Assembly: GCF_035046505.1 (NCBI RefSeq)
Contig: NC_089822.1
Location: forward strand, 209,618,419-209,682,418
Direction: 5' to 3'
Length of the DNA stretch: 64,000 nt
Source: Tiliqua scincoides
Lineage: Eukaryota; Chordata; Lepidosauria; Squamata; Scincidae
Shown: positions 1 to 9,153 of the stretch, in pieces
How positions within the stretch are numbered: position 1 is the stretch's first letter
How the letters are laid out: each line of letters starts with the position of its first letter
Notes under the pieces: generated by a model
Told to the model about the DNA's origin: nothing
Database searches by the model: none
The model's input: only the letters and a program-made list of their open reading frames with translations
Position numbers and translations under genes: made by a program

Positions 1-882
1 CCTGCAGGAAAGTGTCATCACAGAGAACATTTATTATCTCAACAAAAAAAACCAATTGTGGACATGATGAGCTTGATGTCAAGCATCTGATGAGCTGCCT
101 TCAATGAGGAAAATTTAGAACATGTGTAATTCTCTTTCATTTCAATCAAGAAAACATCAAGTGTATAATTTTGGCTGAATCATGCCCTATACCATTTTTA
201 CAAATTTATCTCAATTAGCTTCATTAGGTCACTAAAAAGCTAGACTTTACACCATGCAAATCTAATCATTTTCCTAATGATTTACCCTGGTGTAGTGATG
301 ACCTGATGAAAACTTATTATAGTCTTAATAGTTATGGAATGAATAAAATCAAACTTTTTTTGCTTCAAAAAAATTCAGTTTCACATATTCATAAATAAAG
401 TTTCAACTGCTGACCAAGCACCAGTTCCGGACCTAACATTAGGTCTGATGGGGCAAATGCCCCAGGCGTGAGCCTCTAGGACTCTGTGGAAGCCTCTCCG
501 AGGCTCCCGATGGGGTCGGAAACTGTGCTTCCGGTTTTCCGGAAACGGTTCATAGCATCAGGGAACCTCAGAGAGGTTTCTCCAGCGTGGGCTCAGGCCA
601 CACAAGGCTCTGTGAGCCTCAGGTGAGTGGGGGGGGGGGCGGATTTTCATGCTGGGGGTTGGCGACAGCCTGCGGGGCGGCACCATCGCGGATCTTTGCC
701 ACGAGCGCAGGGCTGGGGACGTCTGCTGCTGCCAAGCACCACCATTTATCAAAAGAGACCTCTTTTGGCCAATTCCTTCTTTCATTGTTTGTCCATGTGG
801 ACTATTTTCAAAAATCTTAATGTTAAATCAGAATAGGCCAATCTCCTTTGAGTTGATGGTGTCTGCAGAGTAGTAAGTGTGA
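1..882. other. No gene seen; AT-rich sequence then GC-rich repeat-like block
   Basis: Bases 1-420 are AT-rich with no coding signal that I can see. Bases 425-760 are GC-rich, with repeated GCCTC/GAGGC words and a G-run near 629. This looks like part of a dispersed repeat of unknown family. By synteny the stretch is probably inside a GLT8D1 intron. Confidence 0.4.
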
Positions 883-1127
883 CCCTAGATCAGTGATTTT
901 CAACCTTTTTCATCTCACAGCACACTGGCAAGGCATTAAAATGGTCAAGGCACACCATCAGCTTTTTGACAATTGACAAGGCACATTGTGCTCTCAATGG
1001 GGGTCTCACATCCCCCAATGGTCCTATTGATAAATGACCCTCTCCCAAATTTCTGCAGCACACCTGGAGACCATTCACAGCACACTAGTGTGCCCCGGCA
1101 CAGTGGTTGAAAATGGCTGCCCTAGAT
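883..1127. mobile_element. hAT-type miniature element with 8-bp target duplication
   Basis: The element spans 891-1119. It starts CAGTGATTTTCAACC and ends with the imperfect inverted form GGTTGAAAATGGCTG. It is bracketed by identical 8-bp copies of CCCTAGAT at 883-890 and 1120-1127, the target-site length typical of hAT transposons. It encodes nothing. A sister copy lies at 40,408-40,635 and a fragment at about 38,160-38,260. Confidence 0.85.
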
Positions 1128-1161
1128 TATCTTTTCCCTGAAAAAAAATTTATCTAAATTT

Positions 1162-3475
1162 GCCTATGCAAATGCATCCAACAGATGGGAACATTTCAAG
1201 AATGCTGTTTATAACACCGCCTTGTCCATATTCGGCAAGAAGACCAACAAGACGGCAGACTGGTTTGAAGCCCACTCTGAGGAGTTGACACCAATCATTG
1301 AAGAAAAGAGGAGAGCTCAAGCAGCATACAAGGCCTGTCCCAGTGAGCGCAACCTGCAGGTCCTCCGAGCTGCTCGCAGCAAAGTCCAGCAGATTGCCAG
1401 GAGATGTGTTAACGACTACCGGCTCCAGCTTTGTTCCCAGATACAGATAGCAGCTGACATGGGCAACATCAAGGGGATGTATGATGGCATCAAGCAGGCC
1501 CTAGGTCCAACACAGAAGAAAATTGCCCCTCTGAAGTTTGTCGCAGGCGAGATCATCCAGGATTGGGCACAGCAGATGGAACGCTGGGTGCAGCACTACT
1601 CTGAGCTGTATTCCAAAGAAAATGTAGTCACTGAAGAAGAGCTGAACAACATTGAGTGCTCCTCCTGCCTGTGTTGGAGGAGCTTGACAGTGAACCAACC
1701 CTAGAAGAACTTAATGTGGCCCTAGACTCCCTTGCCTCTGGCAAGGCACCTGGAAAAGACAGCATCCCTGCTGAAGTCCTAAAGCGCTGCAAAGAGATCA
1801 TCGTCACTGAGCTGCATGAAATCCTCTGTCTCTGCTGGAGAGAAGGTGGAGTACCTCAGGACATGAAGGATGAAAAAATCATCACGTTGTACAAGAACAA
1901 TGGCAACAGGGGTGACTGCAGTAACTAACGCAGCATCTCTCTCCTTAGTGTTGTAGGAAAGCTGTTTGCCTGAGTTGCACTAAAGAGGCTCCAGGTACTT
2001 GCAGAGAGCAACTATCTAGAATTGCAGTGCGGATTTCGAGCCAACAGGTCCATCACTGATATGGTATTTTCCCTTAGACAGCTGCAGGAAAAATGCAGGG
2101 AACGACAGCCACTCTTTATAGCCTTCATAGATCTCACAAAGGCTTTCGACCTGGTCAGCAGGGACGGCCTCTTCAAGAATCTCCCGAAGATCGGATGTCC
2201 ACCCAGGCTCCTCAGCATCATCAGGTCTTTCCACAAGGACATGAAGGGCACTGTAGTCTTTGATGGCTCCACATCAGACCCCTTTGACATCCGAAGCGGC
2301 ATGAAGCAGGGCTGTGTTCCCCCACCAACCTTGTTTGGGATTTTCGTCACTGTCCTGCTGAAGCATGCCTTTGGAACTGAAACAGAAGGCATCTATCTCT
2401 GGACCAGATCAGACAGAAAGCTCTTCAACCTCTCCAGACTGAGAGCAAAGTCCAAAGTCCAGCTGAAATGTCTGCATGACTTCCACTTTGCCAACAATGC
2501 AGCTGTCACCGCCCACTCTGCCAAAGATCTCCAGCAGCTCATGAACTGTTTTAGCAAGCCCTGCCAAGACTTTGGTCTGACAATGAGCCTGAAGAAAACA
2601 CAAGTCATGGTTCAGGATGTGGACTCACCTCCCTGCATTACAATCTCTGCGCATGAACTGGAGGTTGTCCATGACTTTGTGTACCTTGGCTCAACGATCT
2701 CTGACACTCTTTCTCTTGATACTGAACTAAACAAATGCATCAGTAAAGCAGCTACCATGTTTTCCAGACTCACAAAGAGAACATGGTCCAACAAGAAGCT
2801 GACGGAACATACCAAGATCCAGGTCTACAGAGCTCGTATCTAGAGTATACTTCTGTACTGCAGTGAGTCATGGACTCTTCGCTCACAACAGGAGAGGAAA
2901 CTGAACGCTTTCCACATGCGCTGCCTCCAACGAATCCTCGGCATCACCTGGCAGGACAAAGTTCCAAACAACACAGTCCTGGAACGAGCTGGAATCCCTT
3001 GCATGTATGCACTGCTGAAACAGAGACACCTGCATTGGCTTGGTCATGTCGTGAGAATGGGCGATGGTCGGATCCCAAAAAATCTCCTCTATGGAGAACT
3101 TGTGCAGGGAAAGCGCCCTACAGGTAGACCACAGCTGCGACACAAGGATATCTGCAAGAGGGATCTGAAGGCCTTAGGAATGGACCTCAACAGATGGGAA
3201 ACCTTGGCCTCTGAGCGGCCCGCTTGGAGGCAGGCTGTACAGCATGGCCTCTCCCAGTTTGAAGAGACACTTGGCCAACAGACTGAGGAAAAGAGGCAAA
3301 GAAGGAAGGTCCATAGCCAGGGAGACAGACCAGGGACAGACTGCACTTGCTCCCAGTGTGGAAGGGACTGTCACTCCCGAATTGGCCTTTTCAGCCACAC
3401 TAGACGCTGTTCCAGAACCACCATTCAGAGTGCGATACCATAGTCTTTCGAGACTGAAGGTTGCCAACTGGACAA
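1162..3475 (+). mobile_element. Dead 5'-truncated non-LTR retrotransposon (RTE-like LINE; clade uncertain)
   Basis: The reverse transcriptase is recognisable in pieces. A pre-RT region lies at about 1,222-1,704, with SGKAPGKDSIPAEV at about 1,740-1,785. The palm has FIDLTKAFDLVSRDGL and GMKQGCV within 2,022-2,843. The C-terminal part at 2,916-3,443 has a WLGHVVRM...GKRPTGRP segment and a CxxC...HTRRC zinc finger. There is no endonuclease domain, so the copy is 5'-truncated. It is broken by a frameshift near 1,660 and in-frame stops near 1,927, 1,972 and 2,841. The catalytic F-A-D-D box reads FANN. It is flanked by 15-bp near-identical direct repeats (1147-1161 and 3476-3490, one mismatch), which fixes both ends. 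I recognise the family as widespread in fish and reptiles but cannot place its clade. Confidence 0.85.
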
Positions 3476-3750
3476 AATTTATCTGAATTTTCTTCCAGGC
3501 TTTAATCTCCCCAAAATTGATTCAGAAGGCAGGACTGTTAATAAGATTATGATCAAACTCGATATAAAAATGATACTTTAACAGCTACAATATCTCTGTC
3601 AAATGATCAAAATAAAAGTCCCAGTTCCAACGACAGTTCAGTTCATCAAAACTGCAAGGCCCATTGATCAGGCCCATGTGACTTCTGGCAATGTCTCGCA
3701 CAATAATCATGAAAAACGTTAAGTAGACATAAAAACAACAATTAACAGAC

Positions 3751-4198
3751 GGCCCAATCCTGAGCTGCCTGGGGCACCCAGTTTTGGCGGCACTGAAAAC
3801 AGCTGCCGCCGAATCCTGTGCACCTTGGGAGAAGGTGCAATGGGCACCGAGCGCTACACAAACGGACAGGATTCAGTGGAGCGGAGCTCCCCAGGACACC
3901 TCCTGCACGCTCTTTCCCTGCCTCCCGTCACACCTCCTCCCCGCCCTCTCTCCGCACTCCGCCTGACCACTCCTCAGAATGCCTCCTTCCCGCCCCCCTC
4001 CCCACTCCCACTTATTGTGTTGCAGCTCAGCAGTCTGGGAGGCCCTGATGGGTGCCCGCCTGGTGCTAGCCAAGTGCCGGCCAGTGCTGGGCTAGCACAG
4101 GTGCTGGCCCGGCAGTAAGCCTCGCAGATGTACCTTACAGCATGTTTGCAAGAGTACACTCCAGCAGAAAACCGGAGCGCCAAGCTCAGGATTGGGTT
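3751..4198. mobile_element. TIR element, CCCAATCCTGAGCTG family
   Basis: The left end reads GGCCCAATCCTGAGCTGCC and the right end is the imperfect inverse, AAGCTCAGGATTGGGTTC. The interior is GC-rich and non-coding. A related shorter copy at 61,493-61,690 has the same left terminus and TAA on both sides, suggesting a PIF/Harbinger-like non-autonomous element. Confidence 0.55.
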
Positions 4199-4421
4199 CA
4201 GAATCTACTAGTGAAATGCAGGTGCATTTTTCAGTTAAATATGGGAACAAAACTGGGAAATTGGCATATGAAAAGTGCCTGCATAAATATGGATCATACA
4301 AAAAAAAACCCAACAACTTCAGTGTAAAAATAACTTCATTTATGCACCAATTTGTCTTGGTACCAGATACACTTTGTTACTGAAATGCAGATTCATAAGA
4401 ACAAAATAAAAGTCACTGTAC

Positions 4422-4642
4422 CTGAAAATTCCCTTTTTAAGAGGTCACTGAGACCTAGTATGTTGTGATGCAGCACTAATAAAAATATAAGAACAGCAAG
4501 TACCAAGATGAAAATGTTTACTGAAATGGAAGAAAGAAACATATGGTTAGAATAATCAAAGGTGAGGACATCGTGAGGGTTAAAAAAAACAAAAGCAACA
4601 ATCAAAAATGTGAGAGAAAGAAATACCTTTTCTGAATGTCAT
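4422..4642 (-). CDS. GLT8D1: GLT8D1, first coding exons (partial gene; continues beyond left edge)
   Basis: GLT8D1 is a Golgi type II membrane protein of glycosyltransferase family 8. Two exons are visible on the minus strand. The first coding exon holds the start codon at 4642-4640 and reads M-T-F-R-K plus one base, followed by a GTATTT donor at 4626. The next exon, 4520-4422, follows a TCCATTTCAG acceptor, encodes VNIFILVLAVLIFLLVLHHN and then ILGLSDLLKREFS, and ends at a GTACAG donor. This is the cytosolic stub and signal-anchor helix, close to human MSFRK-VNIIILVLAVALFLLVLHHN. The small 5' exon probably begins at 4656, after a TTTTTACTTCAG acceptor, so at least one upstream untranslated exon is expected near the SPCS1 promoter. 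The glycosyltransferase domain is not found in the window. Confidence 0.85.
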
Positions 4643-4656
4643 TTTGTCCCTCTCTT

Positions 4657-5029
4657 CTGAAGTAAAAACTGAGCCTCTTCAAGTCTACAAGAAACACAAT
4701 GAACCACTTCATAAGCCTCTGGAAATATATAAAATCATTTATGACTACAGATATCACATCAATCATTAAAAGTAATGAAACAAGATTTTAAAGAGGTATC
4801 CAGCTAGGACTCCACCATGAACACAAGGAACTTGAGAGACACCAACCATTTTAGACTTAAATCTCCCAATCATTCTTGGCACATTTTGCCATTCCCCTCA
4901 CCTATTAGGGAAGTGAAGCCTAAGGAAAGTCAGCAGACAAGAAGCAAGCTTGCATATATTGAGAAGTTATAAGAAACAAACTACCTTTTATTCACATTGT
5001 GAGCCTCCTTAATTTTGTCTACAAACTTA
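4657..5029 (-). other. GLT8D1 intron, no feature seen
   Basis: This is AT-rich intronic sequence between the GLT8D1 start exon and the MITE at 5,030. I see no coding exon, RNA gene or recognisable repeat in it. Confidence 0.5.
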
Positions 5030-5208
5030 GGACCCAATCCTATCCAATTTTCCAGGACCAGTGCAGCAGCAATGCAGCCCCAAGATAAGGGAATAAATGT
5101 TCCTATGCCTTGAGGAGGTCTCTTTGACCACCTTCCCACCACAGGATGCAGTGCATGCCCCATTGGCACAGTTGCAACAGTACTGGAAAATTGGATAGGA
5201 TTGGGCCC
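5030..5208. mobile_element. PIF/Harbinger-like MITE (GGGCCCAATCCTATCC family)
   Basis: This copy of about 178 bp begins GGACCCAATCCTATCCAATT and ends with the inverse, AATTGGATAGGATTGGGCCC. The family is the commonest miniature element in the window (see 7,854, 8,260, 10,004, 14,971, 31,691 and 41,245). It is non-coding, and its members are nearly symmetrical at both ends. Confidence 0.8.
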
Positions 5209-7440
5209 CAAGTTGCAATGGACATTCTTCACAGAGATAACCCAGGTTTACCAGATCCACTCACCCAAATATGCACCTAGAACATTTCCACCATGTGGCA
5301 CTTTGCACAGGGCGCAGGAACAAAAACTTTGCTGCCATTGCATGGTCTTTTAAAAGATACATTTGCTGCGGTCTGTGCATTTCCATGCAAATGGAGTATC
5401 AATGTATTCTAGCAATCTACACTCCTGCCTTGCCATTCTGTCACAGAGAAGTGGTTATAAAGATGCAAGAAAGGACTCCAGGGAGCAACCCTCTCATTGG
5501 CCAGGGCAACCTTCTGTTCCACTGTTCATTGACAGATGGCAAAATAGCCAAGTAACAAACAAAATTATTAGAAAAACACATTTGGAATTAACTTTGAGTG
5601 TATGTGCAGTGATTTATTTAATACAACATTCTTACAGTCCTTTTGTCCCATTGTCCTTTAATTAAAAGTCAGTGCAGGCTGTCCTAGATTGTAAACTACC
5701 CCAGGGGAAATTATACACAGACTGGAACCAAACCCATCATGTTATTCACATCCCAATTAACGATGTTAATGATGAGGCACAGTTTGCAGTCCTGACTGCA
5801 TTCAGCCTATATTTTACCACTCTTGAAAGTTCATGTTTTCAGACAACTGTAGCCTTCTGTCAAAGGATGAACTGTCCCATTCTGAGGTAGCCATCAAATC
5901 ATCCCAGCTAGATCCAAGTGTCTGCTCTTCACTGAGTGTGAAGCTGCTTTGCACTGCTCTGTTGTTTTTGCAGTGTTATTTCAACTGCATAAGGGACTTC
6001 CAACTTTTTGAGAATCAACTCCGACCCACCTTTAACCCAACGTCTACTAGGGGACACACCTGAAAGACTGTATTGTTTTTTGTTTTATATCATGTATTAT
6101 TTTTTACCCTTACTCCACCATCCCAGTCGTGTTCCATCTTTCTCTCTCTGAAAGGTGGTGTCTCATGGCTTGGGCAAGCCACTACAGCAGTCGTTCCCAA
6201 ATATTTTAGACTGGTGGCTCCCTTGACCTACTGGGCCATTGGCCATGGCTACCCATTAACACTACAATCCTATACATTAAGATTACCATCCCCATTAAGA
6301 CTACTGCGCTATACGTTGTACAGGGCAGGGACATGTAGTGGGTGGGGAGGCAGAGCCCTTCAGAAAGCAGCACCTCTGCCTTGAGGCGCACAAGCACTCA
6401 CAACCCATGTGCTCTCGCATGCGAGTTGTGAGTGCTTGCATGCCTCACATAGTGGTGGCGCTGCTTTTCAAAGGACTCCAGTGAGGAAGATTTGCCTAAC
6501 CTGCCTCCCCACTGTCATGAATATGTACAGTTCAGGCCTAGTAGCATTGCAAGGCCTGAACCAAGCTAAAACAGTAACACAGAAGTGGCTTGCATTCCCT
6601 AGCTGCCAGGATTTACAATTCAATGGAAGGTGATAATGTAACACCTAGGCAGCCAGAAAGACACCCATCAAGGATGGAATGCAGCTGCAGATCTCCAGGG
6701 GGGAGGGAAGAGCTGAGAGGGCAAGCTTCCAGCCCCACTTCTGGAGGACAGGGTCTTTGTTCCTTGTCTCTTGGTGAGAGAGGTGGTGGGTGCACATCCT
6801 GCCCCGCCAGGACCATGTGGCCATAGGTAACTGGCCTGAGGATCTACAAAAGAAGCTGACCCAGGTGAGGGTTAGGAAATAATAGAGTTAGCCAGTTAGC
6901 TTTGTTGTTTTAAGCTGTTATGTTTCCTAGAAGTTTTATGCCTCTAGCATTTGCTGCCTTTTGTAACCTTTTGTAACCCTATGTATTTAATAAAGTAGAA
7001 AATCTTTTTAACATGTTGGTTCATTGTCTGCTGGGGACAAAGGTTCAGAATCCTGCCTAGCCGTTCAGCAAGCTACCAAAAATCCTCATTGTGGACTAGG
7101 AACTTGAGGACTGAGACTTTAAGTAAAGAAAGTGCTCAGTGCCTACAAGGGATATAGTTAAGCCTAAAGGGTCTTGGTTTCCCTGGACTGAGGCACTGGC
7201 TCTTACAGGGTGGTGGCAGTACTACCGAACAGGGATCTTTGAGGGCTCTAGGGTTCAGAACCAACAACTCTGAGCACCCAAAACCCTGGGAGTGAGACCC
7301 AAGTTTACGACACCCACCCACTATATGTCCCTGGTAGAGGACAGCAGGTTTTTGAGAGGATTGTGTGGCTATAGTTTGGGAACTATAGGTAGAACCACAA
7401 CCCAGGTCATGCACTATAGGTAGAACCTACACTATAGTAG
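5209..7440. other. Long stretch without gene; decayed repeats only
   Basis: This should be the GLT8D1 first intron. I see no exon. Around 6,188-6,260 a 'GTTCCCAAATATTTTAGACTGGTGGCTCCC' style motif suggests a decayed hAT-type end. An AATAAA at about 6,988 has no gene context. The rest is unassigned. Confidence 0.4.
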
Positions 7441-7448
7441 CTAGGACT

Positions 7449-7543
7449 ATAGTTGTTAAATCATGTCCAACTCTTTGTGACCCCATGAACCAGAACATGC
7501 CAGGTCCCCCTGCCTGCCACTAACTTCTGGAGTTTGTCCAAGT
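7449..7543 (-). mobile_element. BovB/RTE-like 3' fragment
   Basis: The plus strand reads like the reverse complement of a BovB 3' end, with CAACTCTTTGTGACCCCATG followed by GCCAGG and CTAACTTCTGGAGTTTGTCC. Sauria SINEs share this tail, so it could be either a BovB fragment or a SINE 3' end. A second copy lies at 7,633-7,820. Confidence 0.7.
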
Positions 7544-7632
7544 GATCTTGCCTAACTCCCTTTTAAAGCCATGCAGCTTACAGGGGATTAGGTTCCAAAG
7601 TCATCATGCTAGGTAAAAATGGCATATACTAC

Positions 7633-7820
7633 TGTTGTTCAGTCGTTAAGTCGTGTCTGACTCTGTGACCCCATGGACCACAGCACGCCAAGCCCCCATC
7701 TACCACTAACTTCCGGAGTGTGTCCAAAATCATGTTCATTGCCGCTGTGACACTATCTAACCATCTGATCATTCTGCTTTTGTCTTCAATTTTCCCCAGT
7801 ATCAGGGTCTTTTCTAGAGT
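7633..7820 (-). mobile_element. BovB/RTE-like 3' fragment, second copy
   Basis: It begins GTTGTTCAGTCGTTAAGTCG and continues with GACTCTGTGACCCCATGGAC, CAGCACGCCAAGC and CTAACTTCCGGAGTGTGTCC, then CCATCTGATCATTCTG. This closely matches the well-known BovB tail read in antisense. The coding strand is therefore minus. No ORF remains. Confidence 0.8.
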
Positions 7821-7853
7821 TCTCCCTGCCTATACTATACTGTAGTATACTAT

Positions 7854-8203
7854 GGGCCCAATCCTATCCAATTTTCCAGCGCTGATGCAGTCATGCCAAT
7901 GGGGCATGCACTGTATCCTGTGGTGGGGAGATAATCACAGAGGCCTCCTTAGAGCCCAATCCTATCCAATTTTCCAGGGCTGGTGCAGCAATACCAATGG
8001 GGTGTGTGTGACATCCTGCAGTCACATAGGCCTCCTCAAGGTATGGGAGCATTTGTTCCCTTACCTCAGCGCTGCATTACGGTTGCACCGGAGCTGGAAA
8101 GTTGGATAGGATTGGGCCCTTAAGGTATGCGAACGCTTGTTGCCTTACCTTGGGGCTGCATTGCGGCTGCACCGGTGCCAGAAAACTGAATAGGATTGGG
8201 CCC
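7854..8203. mobile_element. PIF/Harbinger-like MITE split by a second copy of itself
   Basis: The outer element starts GGGCCCAATCC at 7854, is interrupted after GGCCTCCTTA, resumes at 8120 with TTAAGGTATGCG, and ends GGATTGGGCCC at 8203. The inner copy (7952-8119) sits between two TTA triplets (7949-7951 and 8120-8122). TTA is the 3-bp TWA-type target duplication typical of PIF/Harbinger, so the nesting identifies the superfamily directly. Confidence 0.85.
7952..8119. mobile_element. Inner PIF/Harbinger-like MITE with TTA target duplication
   Basis: A 168-bp copy starting GAGCCCAATCCTATCC and ending GGATAGGATTGGGCCC, inserted into another copy of the same family. TTA is duplicated exactly on either side. 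Confidence 0.85.
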
Positions 8204-8259
8204 TAAGTACACTAGTATAGCATAGTGTACTATACTATAGTACCCAGAATCTAGACTGT

Positions 8260-8412
8260 GGGCCCAATCCTGCCTAACGTTCCAGCACCGGCCTGAAGTA
8301 AGGGAACAAATGTTCCCATACCTTGAAGAGGTCTCTGTGACTGCTGCCCCACCACAGGATGCAGTGCACACCCCATTGGCACAGCACTGGAAAACTGGAT
8401 AGGATTGGGCCC
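8260..8412. mobile_element. PIF/Harbinger-like MITE
   Basis: It starts GGGCCCAATCCTGCC and ends GGATAGGATTGGGCCC. The interior has the family's ACAGGATGCAGTGCA segment. The flanking sequence is rich in short TATACTA palindromes. Confidence 0.75.
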
Positions 8413-8721
8413 TATAGCAGCTATGCTATACTGTAGGTATAGAAGCTGCACTGTAGGCAGAACCAGGACCCAGTTGTGGATCAGGACCCACCAGCTAAAA
8501 GCAAAAGGTCTATGCACCGCCTAAAGAGAGCAGCCAGAGCAGTGCCATCTGACAAAGGATGAGCAGCCCCAGGCAACAGCCTATCCTCAAGGCAGGCTTC
8601 CTCCCAGCGAAAGGGCCTGCAGCCAGCTGGCCTTCCTTCCAGCTCAGAGGGCAAGCGGGGCTGCAGCTGCTCCTTACCTTCTGCAGAGCCTGGGACCAGC
8701 CACCCTGAAGTGCCAACTCAA

Positions 8722-8742
8722 CAGCAGCAGCAGCAGCAGCAG
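8722..8742 (+). repeat. Short CAG microsatellite
   Basis: Seven uninterrupted CAG units at the upstream edge of the CpG-rich promoter. They are not in a recognised coding exon. Confidence 0.9.
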
Positions 8743-8965
8743 GCTGTCAGAGCCGCAGGTGTCTTTCGCAGTGCCTGCCCCAAAACCCAATGAAGGCCCC
8801 AGAACCAGAACAAGCCGCGGCCCCGCGCAGAGCCGCCCGCGCAACCCGCTGCTCGCCCGCAGCCTCCACGCAAACGTCGCAACAGCAGAGCGCCCCGCAG
8901 GCAGCGCGTTAGACGCCTCAACGCGCCTGAGGACCCCGGGGTGGCGTGGCGCTGTCGGCGTGCCC

Positions 8966-8979
8966 GTTGCCATGGAGAC
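8966..8979. promoter_or_regulatory. RFX X-box-like site
   Basis: GTTGCCATGGAGAC matches the inverted-repeat X-box (GTTGCCATGGNAAC) with few differences, inside the GLT8D1/SPCS1 CpG island. Its occupancy is inference. Confidence 0.5.
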
Positions 8980-9153
8980 GCGGGCGAGGACCCGGTAGGC
9001 CGCAGCCGAACCTGCTGGCGTCATAAGGGCCGGTCAGCGGGCGCGAGCCGGAGGCGCTGACTCGCGCGCGTGTTGCTGGTGAGCTGTGGAGCGCGGTGTT
9101 GACATCTCAACCTCGGTCCCGCCCGCCAGGCCTCCCCCGGAAGCGCAAGCGCG

